Part shown: positions 31,379 to 42,838 of the stretch, one piece after another
How positions within the stretch are numbered: the stretch's first letter is position 1
How the letters are laid out: each line of letters opens with the position of its first letter
From: Tethya wilhelma
Lineage: Eukaryota > Porifera > Demospongiae > Tethyida > Tethyidae
Length of the DNA: 64,000 bases
Assembly: GCA_964030475.1 (NCBI GenBank)
Contig: CAXIPT010000001.1
Span: forward strand, 5,693,652-5,757,651
Reading direction: 5' to 3'
The notes under the pieces: generated by a model
Told to the model about the DNA's origin: nothing
The model's database searches: none
Seen by the model: the letters and a program-made list of their open reading frames with translations, nothing else
Translations under genes and position numbers: made by a program

Positions 31379-33802
31379 AATTAGAAGGGGGTGTCTGCAC
31401 TATAATAATCATTGTGTGTACTGAATACACCCCACACTCAAGTGATTGTGTACATTATTTATCAGTTTCACTTGAACATGATATCACAACATCACTAACA
31501 GCTTACAAAGAGTCTTGCCATCACTATGTACACACACATCATACTAATGACAGTCATGTGATACACCAAAAGTAGCTTGAACAGCACTATACTGTGTATA
31601 CCTTTCTTGTCCCCCACCACTCATGATTGGCTCGATCCTCACACGAGGTCTGCGACGGACGTAGAGCACTCCGATGCCTTTGGGTCCATAGATCTTGTGT
31701 CCACTGATGGACATTAGGTCAATCTTCATGTCATTTACGTCAACGGGTAGTTTACCAACCATCTGAAACAATGAAGTAAGGGAGAGTTATGCATGACTAG
31801 TAGTGTTATTGAGAAACACTGCAGGTAGATTCCAATAACAATTAGCAATAGAGTAAACTGTTGTGGGAGAGACATCCTTTAGTTTAGGACACCTACTTCA
31901 AGTCTTCCCCTCTATTGTTTCTAGACTCCCCACACAACCAGGTAGAAAAATTCTTACTATAATAATTATTATGTATACTCATTACTCTATACTACAAGTA
32001 TATTTAGCTCTTTATGAATATTAAAAATTAATTGGCAGTACCTGAGCAGCATCAGTGTGGAAAAACACCTTCTTGGATCGACACAGCTCACCTGTACACC
32101 AAAGAAACATGTAGAATTTTCTATGCATTCTGTAGTGGTGCAAATATTTCTATGCACCTTGATTTTATAACACCAAGCCAACAACACCAAGCCAACAAAC
32201 AACATTACATGCACAGATGAAGAGATGGGAGCTTTTTTTTAAACACTACCCTAGTCTCTACCAAGGCTCTCCCCTTTGACCCTATGCTGATACTAACCAA
32301 TTTCTTTAAGTGGCTGTTTAACACCAATTTCATTGTTCACAGCCATTACTGAAACCAGAGAAGTCTCAGGTGTGATGGCAGCTTCAAGGTCCTGAAGTGA
32401 GTATATATATCATAGCATGTGTACCACATGCACAACATCACTAAATACAACAGGTGTACATGAACATTAGCACCTCGCTGACTTTATGCATTTATACCTT
32501 CATGTTTATAATTCCATTGGTCTGAACAGGCAGGTATGTAACAATGAATCCCTCAGCTTCCATTGCACGACAAGAATCCAACACACACTTGTGTTCCTAT
32601 ACAGAATGCCACCCAAGTATATAGTTTCTCGTGTAGTCAACCTAACAAGATCATGTACCTACCGTCTGTGTAGTGATGATGTGATTCTTTTTAGCCTTGT
32701 AGAATCTTGCTATGCCCTATATGTATGGAAAAGGACAGCAATAAGTGACAAATAACAACCTTGTTCCCAGTCTCTCCCTCTTATGTACACACGAATGACA
32801 AATAAAGCCGCATTAATTGTCCCAATGTGACATCTCACCTTGACGGCCATGTTGTTAGATTCAGTGGCACCACTTGTGAACACAACCTCTCTGGGATCGG
32901 CTCTGATCAAATCAGCCACTTGCTATATGTACAGGCCCAGCAGTAATGAGAGAGGGAGACATTGTAATAAACAAATCAAGGGGTGGCAACTGCCAATCAC
33001 TTAGTGCTTGCACCCGCGACCGCGGTCAAGATCTTGACCATCTAAAATTTCCATTTTGACCGTTGACCGAACGGTGAATTTCGTGCTCGACTCTTGCCCA
33101 TTACGTCATCAGTGACGACCATTACCAATTTTGACCGTTCTGAAATTCATTTTGACCGTTGACTTACACTAAAATTTCATTTTGACCGTTGACTGTCATC
33201 TTGACCGCGGTCGCGGGTGCAAGTACTAAGTGATTGGCAGTTGCCACCCCTTGACAAATACAACACAATTGAATGACAAACAATGTACCGTTCTAGCGTG
33301 CTCAACGGCAGCCTCACTCTCCCAGCCATAGGTGTGTGTGCGGGAGTGTGGGTTACCATAGTAAGAATAAAAATGTGGTAGCATGGCCTCCAACACACGT
33401 GGATCCTGAGCAAGAAATAGCACAGAAAAATGGTAAGAAATATTAATAGTGACATTATATATGTGGGAATTCTATGGGGGCATGCAGGCATGCGTTCGTA
33501 AATTTGTTACTACATGTGCATGCCTACCATTGGTGTTGTTGCTGCATTGTCCAAATAGAGTGGTCTCATTCCATGGCCAATCTCACCAATATTTTCTTGT
33601 TGTCCATTTGCTAGGAAAGGTTACAAACAGCTGTTAGCCAGGTGTATAACAATGATATTATATCAGACTCACCAATGGAGCTGTCTGGGGAGGTTTTTGC
33701 TGTTTGCTGAGCGGCTACAACTGAAGTATGCAACCTCTTCACTACCATACAACGCAGCAGGGACGCTGCTCTGAAGTTAATGTGAGCAAGGAGAGACATC
33801 AT
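30272..33802 (-). CDS. NFS1: NFS1 mitochondrial cysteine desulfurase
   Basis: NFS1 is the PLP enzyme that takes sulfur from L-cysteine for Fe-S cluster assembly, working with ISD11 and ISCU in mitochondria. Fourteen exons sum to 459 aa (human 457): 33673-33802, 33528-33610, 33289-33405, 32839-32922, 32663-32716, 32498-32596, 32298-32391, 32042-32091, 31602-31762, 31046-31233, 30894-30975, 30745-30828, 30579-30668 and 30272-30335. The N-terminus is a basic mitochondrial targeting peptide ([18 protein letters not shown]). The PLP lysine lies in [10 protein letters not shown], the catalytic cysteine loop is [14 protein letters not shown], and [17 protein letters not shown] is conserved. The last exon ([16 protein letters not shown]) is small and ends in WSQH. 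Intron 9 contains a 44-bp run of N, intron 3 a foldback element and the last intron a tRNA-like sequence. Confidence 0.97.
30455..30525 (-). tRNA. tRNA-like sequence (pseudogene or SINE head)
   Basis: On the minus strand it has an A box TAGCTCAGTGG within a perfect D arm (GCTC/GAGC), an anticodon arm TTTGA-CTGGAAT-TCAAA, and a T arm CTGGG-TTCGAAT-TCCAG (B box GGTTCGAATTCC). The loop would present GGA (Ser), but there is no long variable arm as in tRNA-Ser. The acceptor stem GTTGTGG/CTAGATC mispairs at two positions. It is therefore more likely a tRNA-derived element than a working tRNA. It lies in the last NFS1 intron on the same strand as NFS1. Confidence 0.55.
31242..31377. repeat. (TG)n microsatellite containing an assembly gap
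   Basis: TG runs on both sides of a 44-bp N run (31278-31321), in NFS1 intron 9. On the NFS1 sense strand the CA repeat abuts the acceptor of exon 10. Confidence 0.97.
32977..33253. mobile_element. Foldback element with TTTTGACCGTTGAC repeats
   Basis: A 277-bp element in NFS1 intron 3. Inverted ends of about 55 bp begin CAAGGGGTGGCAACTGCC and run to CACCCGCGACCGCGGTCAAG, nearly perfect. The centre carries several copies of TTTTGACCGTTGAC. It is flanked by ACAAAT on both sides (32971-32976 and 33254-33259), a possible 6-bp target-site duplication. No ORF. Confidence 0.88.
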
Positions 33803-34042
33803 TGGAGCTTTGTTGAAAAGTGCTACATGTGTTCAATGCACAGTCAGCAAAAATTACGTTAAATTACGGATTATTGTGCAACCGCGTACCGTAGCACGTG
33901 ATAGGATACGGTTAGATTACGGAAAGAATACGGGTAAACGTCCATGTGGCGTCAAGAGCTCTAAGAAGAAAAGGTGTTGTTTTGAAGATAAATCACTTTA
34001 CTCGCTTCACTCTGCAGGCAAAGCTATTCGGAAAGAGTTAAA
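33803..34042. promoter_or_regulatory. Divergent promoter, NFS1 / RBM39
   Basis: 240 bp between start codons. Contains a GCACGTGA E-box near 33893 and several ATTACG/ATACGG repeats. No TATA box seen. Confidence 0.55.
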
Positions 34043-35800
34043 ATGGCCGATGATTTTGATGTTGAGGAGATGCTGGAAGCTCCTTTCAAGAAAGGCACGG
34101 GAGAGGAAGAGCCTGAGGTGAGTTCCGCGAAGCGCAGCCCATACCATACCTAGTCGTACATGTAGAATAAATAAAGACTGTACATATAAAACACGAAGAC
34201 TAGTAGTAGATGTCGGAAACACAGCTGGAGTAGGGCTAGTAAATACTAAAAGGGGTGTTCAATAAGTGATGTAATTGAACTATAATACTCTTAACTTGTA
34301 CCTAGGTGATGGCCGTGCACTCAACAGATCAGGAGCACACGTACAAAGACACATGTGTTTTGTTGTTGTCTCTCTCCTTGCATGGTACATAGGTTATGCA
34401 TCTGTGAAACAGACCATGACCTGAGTTAACTAAACACCGTTGGTCTTGGGTACGGTAACACCTACTAATCGCATGCTGAACAAAAAAATAATCCCCTTTG
34501 CTAGCGATAGAATTCTTTCCAACTTCTATCATTCAAACCCTCACTTGATTTCTTTTTTCTTTATTCTCTCGTTTGTGTTTTAGAATGCCAATGGTCATTC
34601 TCGTGAAGGATCTGAAGATGAAGAGAAACACAGGAGAAGGTGAGTCACCTTAGGTGTGCATTAAATAGAATAAAATTGCTATTCGTTCATTTATTTATTT
34701 TTCTTCCCTGTTATTTTCTGTCAGGTCTAAGCATCGTAAGCATCGCCGCAGTCGGTCTAGGAGTCGTAGTTTGAGCAAATCCCCTAGGAGAAGGCGTAAA
34801 AGGTATGAGAAGATCAAGAGTTATATAGTTCTCTTGTGTACTTAGAATGTTTTTTTAACCTCTGCTTCAATTTTTCAGTCGTTCACAAAGCCGTAGTGGT
34901 AGTAGGTCACCACGAAGAAGACACAAGAGGTTAGTGCTACTAAAGTACCACGTGTAGCGTGTATGTTATGTTTGTACACTCTGCATTCCCAGGAGAAGTA
35001 CCAGTCGAGAGAAGCACAGGGATAGGGATCGCAGGAGATCGAGGGAGAGACGTAGGAGCAGGTCTCGCGAGAGGAGGCGACGCAGTAGGTCGAGATCACG
35101 GGAGAGGAGACATCGTCAGCGGAGTCGATCAAGAGAGAGAGAGAGAGCTCAGAGACCGAGGAGCCGTTCACCGGAGAGAAGACGACCTTCTTGGAAGCCT
35201 TCACCTCCACCTCCACCAATGTACAAGTAAGTCTAGAATACCTCCAACTGTACCAGGTGATGAGTGTGAGGAGGAAAAATTTTTTCCCCCATATTCTAGG
35301 CGTGTTGGTGGTCNTCAAATCTTGTGATTGTTTTGAAGTGCTGTGTATTTCCACAGGGTTGAATGTACCGAATAATCCTAATATGCCAGCCATGTCGGCC
35401 TGCTTCATGCTGAGCAACATGTTTGATCCGACTTCAGAGAATGAGCCTGGCTGGGAGAGTGACATCAAAGATGATGTCCTGGAAGAGTGCATGCCGTTTG
35501 GAAATGTTCTTCATATTCATGTTGATCCCTTTTCACAGGTACAGCATAACATCATCAGATTTTTGTATTTTAACATAGGTGGACACCTAAAGGGTTGTAG
35601 CATCTTTTGTTTTGGTTTTGCAGGGGAATGTCTATATAAAGTGTGCTACTCCTCAAGTTGCTGCATCAGCTTTCCATTCTCTTAATGGACGATTCTTTGC
35701 CGGTAAACAAATTGTTGCTCAGTTCATTCCGGAGACAACCTATCACCTCAAGTTCCCAGCAGCTGTTGCCTGTGTGGATCCCCTCAAGCCTGCCTCCTGA
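34043..35800 (+). CDS. RBM39: RBM39/CAPERalpha splicing factor, internal exons missing at a gap
   Basis: RBM39 is an SR-like splicing factor and coactivator with an RS domain, RRM1, RRM2 and a C-terminal UHM that binds U2AF65/SF3B1. Visible exons: 34043-34117, 34584-34639, 34725-34802, 34879-34929, 34993-35226, a partial exon from 35300, then 35357-35538 and 35624-35800. The N-terminus MADDFDVEEMLEAPFKK is almost the human MADDIDIEAMLEAPYKK. Exons 3-5 encode the Arg/Ser domain. The last two exons encode the UHM (CFMLSNMFDPTSE, GWESDIKDDVLEEC, GNVYIKCATP, GRFFAGKQI). RRM1 and RRM2, about 250 residues, are absent, and a single N at 35314 lies exactly where they belong. I take this as collapsed sequence, not a real loss. 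AATAAA follows the stop at 35824. Confidence 0.93.
35314..35314. other. Assembly gap inside RBM39
   Basis: An N 14 bases into an exon that begins after ATATTCTAG at 35299. The sequence to the right reads as intron up to the CCACAG acceptor at 35356. The coding sequence between the RS domain and the UHM is missing here. Confidence 0.9.
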
Positions 35801-36046
35801 ACTTAACTCTCGACTCTTTTTGTAATAAATGTACAGTATAACCAAAGCAACTTGTATATAAGTGTTGTTGTAAATTTCTAGGTGCAAATGTTAATCACAA
35901 TTGCATAATTAGTGCTGCTTTGATGGAACTAGCGTGCGCTGCTCAGCGCAGTGCAGTACAGTTTCTATGACGTCATTGTGCTGACTGGATACGTGTCTGT
36001 AGAAAGTGTACAATAACCATAGCCAGTTACCGATACACCGTCAGTC
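35801..36046 (+). promoter_or_regulatory. RBM39 3' end and PSMA7 promoter with consensus CRE
   Basis: AATAAA at 35824-35829 is the likely RBM39 polyadenylation signal. A perfect CRE, TGACGTCA, lies at 35968-35975, 72 bp upstream of the PSMA7 start. A GC-rich palindromic GCGCTGCTCAGCGC sits nearby at about 35937-35950. Confidence 0.65.
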
Positions 36047-37679
36047 ATGAGTGGTAGCAAGTATGATAGTGCACTGACCGTCTTCTCTCCGGATGGACAT
36101 TTGTTTCAAGTGGAGTACGCCCAAGAAGCCGTCAAGAAAGGATCAACTGCAGTGAGTGGTAGATTGTTTCCAAATAAAGCACACCCAAAGAATCCCACGT
36201 GGCTTATCTACGTTCCTCTCATACCTCTCCTTTCATAGGTAGCAGTACGAGGCCAGGACTCAGTGGTGCTAGCAGTAGAGAAGAGGGCCCTGGCTAAGCT
36301 TCAAGATGCTAGGACGGTGCGTAAGATATGCACCATTGATGATCACGTTGCACTCGCCTTTGCCGGACTGACTGCTGATGCTCGTGTGTTGGTGAACAGG
36401 GCTCGGGTTGAGTGCCAGAGTCACAGACTGCAGGTTGAAGACCCCGTTACCGTTGAGTACATCACAAGATACATTGCTAACACTTGTCAAGTGAGTACAC
36501 TATGGAATTGAGGAATGATACACAAATTATAGTGTTCTGATGCTTGTATGTATGTGTTGCAGCGATACACACAGAGCAATGGAGCTAGACCATTTGGTAT
36601 TTCATTTTTGATAGTTGGGTTTGATGGAGGAATCACTCCTAAGTTGTACCAAACAGAACCAGCTGGAACCTACCATGAGTGGAAGGTACATCTTTTTAAT
36701 AATTATAATAGTATAGAGCGGTTGCACTTACGTCATCGAATTTTAATAACTATTAATAAATAGCTATAATTAATTCTATAAATTTATCATGGTGAGTTTA
36801 GCTCAGATTTCAAATTTCAGAGCTTGATTACCTATAGATTATTTTATAAAAATTCTCAAAGTTGGCATTTTAAGTATTGATGGCATTGACGTGTGGCAAA
36901 TTTTGCCACACGTCAATGCCATCAATACAAAAATACCAACTTTCAAAAATTTATATAAAATAATCTACTTTGAGTTAAGCCTTCAAACTTGAAATATGAA
37001 CTATCTAGAAGGTCACAATTGTCTGGAATTTTTTGCAGCTCAATCCAAGCAAGTTTTAATGGGTGGGCGTGGCTGATGACGTCACGTGCAACCGCTCTAT
37101 AGCTAAAAGTTTTCGAGGAATATAAATTTCGTAGTTTTGGTGTATTGCCAGTGATCTGAGAAAATTTTACTAGCAAAAAATTCGGGAATGTATTGCAATA
37201 ACCTTTACAGTATAATTTTACTCCTCAAAATTTTCTATATACAGTAGTTGTGGTACATTTTGTTGTGGTGACCATTACCATTTCTGTACACCCACCCTAT
37301 GCAGGCTAATGTAACTGGTCGCAGTGCTAAAACTGTTCGAGAATACCTTGAAAAGCATTATTCACCAGATGCAGTCAAGACTCGTGACGACACTATCATT
37401 TTAGCCATCAAAGCGTTGTTAGAGGTAGTCCAGTCTGGTAGCAAGAGCATGGAGCTAGCAGTCATGGAGAAGGGGAAACCGATAGAGGTATACGTGCACC
37501 AACTTACTATGATATCCCTTTTGTGTGTGCAAACTGTACTTTAAAAATGTGTGGTGTTTGCTTTGGTTTTTTCACAGTTTCTGGAGCCAGATCAAATCGA
37601 TGGCTATGTTCAACAGATTGAGAAGGCCAAAGAAGAAGAAGCTGAGAAGAGACGGTCAAAGAAAGCAGCTGCTTCTTAA
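36047..37679 (+). CDS. PSMA7: Proteasome subunit alpha type-7 (alpha4)
   Basis: A non-catalytic alpha-ring subunit of the 20S proteasome. Five exons: 36047-36151, 36239-36490, 36563-36685, 37305-37487 and 37578-37679, giving 254 aa (human 248). The N-terminal alpha-subunit signature is intact ([24 protein letters not shown]), as are [44 protein letters not shown] and the C-terminal Lys/Glu-rich tail ([11 protein letters not shown]). Intron 3 is enlarged by a hairpin-forming element; the other introns are 72-90 bp. It lies 246 bp downstream of RBM39 on the same strand with its own CRE-bearing promoter. Confidence 0.97.
36716..37097. mobile_element. Long-hairpin MITE flanked by TA
   Basis: A 382-bp element in PSMA7 intron 3. 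It begins GAGCGGTTGCAC and ends GTGCAACCGCTC, with inverted similarity along most of its length and a perfect centre (TGTGGCAAATTTTGCCACA) with about 27-bp arms at 36874-36928. It is flanked by TATA on both sides, so the target duplication is TA or TATA, as in Tc1/mariner-type MITEs. Confidence 0.87.
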
Positions 37680-38762
37680 TTAAGGCTAGACTAAACTGTA
37701 GCTGATACTTGATAGAATAATTATCATTGTTTGTAAGCATTTCAATATACTTTACATACTCTTGATGCTCGTGTTGTGTGTTGACATTGACGTGCAACTA
37801 TTGAAGGATTGAGGAGCAACTGCTGAACAGCATTACAGAAAAAAAAATAGTATTAGAATTTCCAGTGTGATGTATGATACTATTACATGCCATGTGCCAT
37901 TACGGTGTGCACATACATACATATGCATGCAGCTAATGTAGATAATTGATGCTAAGTATCTTGTATTGTCTAGTGATTATCCACCAAACCTACATGCCTG
38001 CCCTAGCTCTCTTACTCAACCCGCATGTACTTGCTTGTAGTTAACTAACCTGATTGAATAATTATGAGCAGTTAATAATGCTGTTGCCATAGCAGTGCAT
38101 AGTTTGCAGGTGAACCAACCGGTGCTTGGAATTTCAGCTTAAGTGCATTTCAAAGAACAATGGAGCTATAATTGGGTCTTAACTTACATAGGAATGGTCA
38201 ACTGCGTAGTATAATTATAGTGTGCACACACAGTATGATTATTTATACGCCACGGACAAGCACATGGTATGTGAGTCTTGGTATGCATGGTAACATACTG
38301 ACTGATTGCAGTTGATTGGTATCTACACTTGTTGCCGTACAATTGAATGTGGGTGCTAGCTACATTTGTATGTTAGGGTGTTGTCAAATGCTTTCAATAT
38401 ATTCTCATACCTTTGTCTGTCCTAGGAGTGACTTCTTCATGCAGTCGCCTTGGTACCGCTCACTCCCTCAGTCCATGTGCGGCAATTAGTGTGTCACTGT
38501 GGAGCCAGGTATGAGAGAATGCCATATAATGTCTCAATAGGTATTATTATAATACTCAGATTTAAATTTTCATTGCATTATTTTTATTATTAGTAGATGC
38601 TGGAAAGATGAGCTAAGTTATATATAGTGTTTATTTGTCATCAGTGAATAGCTGTTCAAAGAGATACTACTTGTTTTGGTTTATCAACATGTGTTTTGTA
38701 GTATGAAAGAAAACCTTACCTTTTATTCTAGGATATAATTAAGTTAATGGTCAGTCAGTATT

Positions 38763-38918
38763 CATCCATCCCTCTATTGTAGAGGCCACCTGACAATAAA
38801 ATATCTTTTATACCCACTACACTCAAACCTTGATGAGTATAGCCTATATCAATCCATCCCTGTATCCATTCCTTGTTTTCAAGGCCACCTGGCGATGGAT
38901 ATCTTTCACCCACTACAT
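38763..38918 (+). repeat. Diverged direct repeat (about 60 bp, two copies)
   Basis: 38763-38820 and 38851-38918 share CATCCATCCCT, a GGCCACCTG block, an ATATCTTT-like block and ACCCACTAC in the same order. A foldback-type end GAGAGCCTGGGAATGAGGCTA follows at about 38932-38952. Confidence 0.7.
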
Positions 38919-40553
38919 ACTAGTGGTAGAGGAGAGCCTGGGAATGAGGCTAACAATTTTTGTTACATGGCCTAGCTATTGATGTACTCATTGAGGTTTT
39001 TAAATGTAGAGGCAGAGGCTAGGAGAAGGAGGAGGAGACCACATTCCTCCATTGTCTCCCTGGGAGCTAGTCACCCTCTCTCTTTTTCTCTCTCTCCTTT
39101 GATCTCATGCATTCACCTCTCCTTACTGGAATGTGACACTCTTTGTTTCAGAAGACGAAGCAGCTCCTCTCCATTCCCACTCACAGACTGTGTGTCGTCG
39201 TGTGACCACCAACCTAGTACCTTTGTGTAAACTCTGCTTCATTCCTTGTGAAATTTAATATTGTGATGGATTAGAAATTCAATTTTTACCGTTTTGTTGA
39301 TATTGTGATGATGATAATTCTCCTCCAGCCAGCCGGCAATGCTGTAGTAATGTTATGACATCATTTGTATTTGTTGTGGTTCTGGTATGAAATGCTTGTG
39401 TGTAGACTCGAATTGAATTAAACATCTGTTTTGTTGACCACTTAATAATCATGTCATTCCACTGGTTATTAAAAGTAGCTTGGTAGGTTTTCGCCTTAGA
39501 GTGTGCATTTTAGAGGTTAATAGTTGCATCATCATCAGAGCATTCCTGCATAGTAGCTGCATAGTAAGGTACTACTGCATAGGAAAGTTAGACACCGCAG
39601 AACTTTCCCGCTATATACGATAATCAAGGATTATATTCACGTGATAACATTGGCAATCATTGGGCTACTTATTAAATGAGAGAGAGGAAATGATCAGCAT
39701 ATCTTTTCTCACCTTTCTCTACTACTAAACCTGTTTAACGCATTTGACAACTATTTGGATCAATCCCGTACATTTATATTGTTAAATCCCTTGTGGACTG
39801 CTAAAATCAATTCCAACCCTCAACCTTTTATTGTGAACTGCATTCCCTTGGAAGTATCCAAATTACTGTTTACAAGGAATTGGTAGTGCCTATCAATGGA
39901 TTCTCTCAGTTATCTATTGTACACGTACGCTTTGTGTCGTGATCTGAACATGTGGTGGCTTCTGCTAGTGGTGCCTGCTTGCATTGATTCCTGGTAATCA
40001 GAGAACCCTGTCCAACTGCTCCATAGATGGAGACCATGACCTTCTTTGTCATGGGAGGAAGCTATTGCTGAGCATATTTGAGATGGTTGCAGTCATTATT
40101 GGGGATTGTTTATTGTCTCTACCGCAGTGGCACTACAGAGAAGCCACTAGAATAGTTATTATTATTATGGTACAGCAATGAACAATTTTGTCAAGTGTGT
40201 GTGTTAGTCACAACTGTATAGAGGTCCATTGTATGATATTTATGTGGATATGATGTTAGTATGTCATGTGAACATGGATAATTGCCGACAATTGCAAAAT
40301 TACTGCATGTAGAACTCTTAACTCTAATAAAAACAACAATAGTATGTGAAAGCAGTAAAACTGTACTGCGCATGTGTGAGTATGTTGCTATGCTCAATTA
40401 GTATGTCTTCTTTGTTGTGTCACTTGATACGTTTGGTAGATGTCTTGGTTCATTTTTGTGTAATTGCTGGATGTTCTGGTGGCATAGCAATGATAAGAGG
40501 GTTTTTATTTCATTTTCTATAGACAGCTGTGTGTCCCCTGTGTGTGTGTGCGT

Positions 40554-40643
40554 TGGCCTTGTTCCCAGGCTCTCTCCCAGTGAATATTTCTGCACGCGCA
40601 AGCGCAAAATATTATTCAGGGAGAGAGCCTGGGAACGAAGCTG
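40554..40643. mobile_element. 90-bp mini foldback element, same termini as VPS35 intron element
   Basis: The left end reads TGGCCTTGTTCCCAGGCTCT. The right end, reversed, reads CAGCTTCGTTCCCAGGCTCT. The arms extend to AATATTT, leaving a GC-rich loop with GCACGCGCAAGCGC. It sits in a TG-rich stretch, so a target duplication cannot be told apart from the microsatellite. Confidence 0.8.
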
Positions 40644-40832
40644 TGTGTGTGTATGTTTGTTTGCCATTGCTTAGCAACCAAAGATTTTATAGGCTAATTA
40701 CTGGTTACTGGCTGGATGGAGGTGACAGTAGAGTGGATCGGGGGTCAATGGAAAACAAAATAGTTGCATGCCCTTAAGTGTGCGCACTCGAACATGCATC
40801 AAGTGCCCCCCTCCTAAGCATCATGCAACTAT

Positions 40833-40833
40833 A

Positions 40834-40905
<72 letters not shown>
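40833..40905. repeat. (TG)n microsatellite
   Basis: TG run with one TA interruption in the gene-poor region. Confidence 0.95.
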
Positions 40906-40906
<1 letters not shown>

Positions 40907-42756
40907 GTGCACGTGTGGTGACATTGCATTCTTTGGTTGGAATAATTATTTGTGAGTTCCAGTGTGTACTCCAGGGTGTTGGTCCCTGAGCATCTCAGAT
41001 CTCAACCACAAATCTGATTTGACCAAGAGCAAAAATGGAGACATGAACTATAAGATATTTAGCTACTCTACTATTGTCTAGTCACACAGCTACCTTACAT
41101 GCTGAGATGTGCAGTGGTACCATGTGTTCACACATGCCTTCCAGGATTTTTAAAGAAAGAATTTTGTGTGTAGTGTGTAGAAGGCTGCTCTCTGGGCTCC
41201 TTTTGTTTGTAGCTTCCATGCAGTGACTTTTAATGGGACACACTGTCTGCTGTTTGTAATGCAACACCTCACAATTATACTGTATATGTGTTGCACATGT
41301 ATTCAATTATGAAAACTTGGCAGAAAACATTGATATTAAATTAATCTTGATTTGATTTATAACTAGGAAATTAATTCGGTTATTCCAACTGAAGCTCACT
41401 AGCCACCCTTTGGCCCACTTCTGTGATATATAGTCTACTCTTGTTTATGTGCACCCATGTGTGTGTGTGTTTGCATATAATAATTTAGCCGAATAATAAG
41501 AGATACCCCATAAGGTTTAGCCCTGCTGGTTTGAAAAACACAGGCTTTGGCCTAACTATATAATGCTTCTTTTTGAAGTGTAGAATTGGCATGTATATGG
41601 AGGTAAGTGAAACAAAAGTAGAAGCTTGTATGTCAACACCCTCGAAGGTAATTATCCCACTGAACCAGTTTGTCTGTTATAGTTGCCAAGAGTGGGAAGA
41701 CAAACACATGAGCCATCGAAGGGCGTAGGCAAATTCTTATAGCATCAAGTTGAGTTCACCTGGTGAGGGAGGTAAACCGAATCATTACTGCTCCCTTTGA
41801 CAGGTTCTAGCCGGCACTTTTATGTGATGATTTTACTATGTACAAACTGTGCAGTGTGCATTGTATCTCTACTTGTAGGAATGCTGCAACAAAGAGCGCC
41901 CCCTCAAATAACTCCACGATCGATGCTACAAACACATGCAGTAACATAGATCTGAGACTGGTGTAGGTTTTAGTGTGTGCCTAAATGATTATGTCACTGA
42001 CTAAACCTAGCAATAATTTTGTCAACCCCATACACCCTTGTACCCATGATGATGATAATGCAAGAGCTTACGTAGCTTGGGCCTTGACCAATGGATGACC
42101 TAACCTCAAAAATATGCTAACAGTATGAAATACATTAGTGACCCGTTGCCAGCACTTAATTACATATCTGTCACCTTGTTCTCACGGTGTTACGTCGCTA
42201 ACACATGCCAGCTCATTTGTGCTGCATATGACCCAGCAACCAATGTGCCACCCTTTGCTGTGTTGTATGTTGTAGTGCATGCGTGTGCTTGCCACTGAAG
42301 CTACAAATTTCAACCACATGCATGGGTCTATTGTGTGGTTTGACAGCAATGTTCATCAACAAATGAACTAATGCTGTAGAATATTCTTGCATTCTATGTA
42401 TCTTTTCACACAATCACATATATATATTACTGCACTCCACAACTGAGCTTATGTGTGGCAATCCTCCAAAATTTGGAGCCAGAGCATTCATTTTTTGCTG
42501 TTGATATTTTTTTTTTTTTCAATCTCACATTTAATTTAATGACATTTACATAATAAGAACCACACTGCTCATAATCTATCATAGAACTTAACCTATCTTA
42601 CTTGAGTTCATTTGCTATCAACTGTGGTACAGCCTGTGGTCCATGCACCTTACCTACCTAACCCACACTATTAGACATCTCCATGCCATACAAATCGTTT
42701 GCCTGAGGCATTTAATCTTTCCCTTTTCCAAACAAGTCTGGACACCCTCCTCCTCC

Positions 42757-42838
42757 ATGTATGTCTGTATATGTATGTCTGTATGTATGTATGTATGTAT
42801 GTATGTATGTATGTCTGTATGTATATGTATGTATGTGT
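42757..42838. repeat. (TGTA)n microsatellite
   Basis: ATGTATGTCTGTATGT-type tetranucleotide repeat, slightly degenerate, in the gene-poor region. Confidence 0.9.

Noticed and set aside
34875..35492. 205-aa minus-strand ORF across the RBM39 RS domain
   Set aside because: It is the reverse complement of the Arg/Ser-coding exons and spans the N and two introns.
38979..39230. ORF with a poly-Arg and Ser-rich translation, possible SR-like exon
   Set aside because: Low-complexity CT/AG-rich sequence, with a stop in the only frame that joins the upstream exon-like segment after about 35 codons. Kept only as a note in the gene-poor region.
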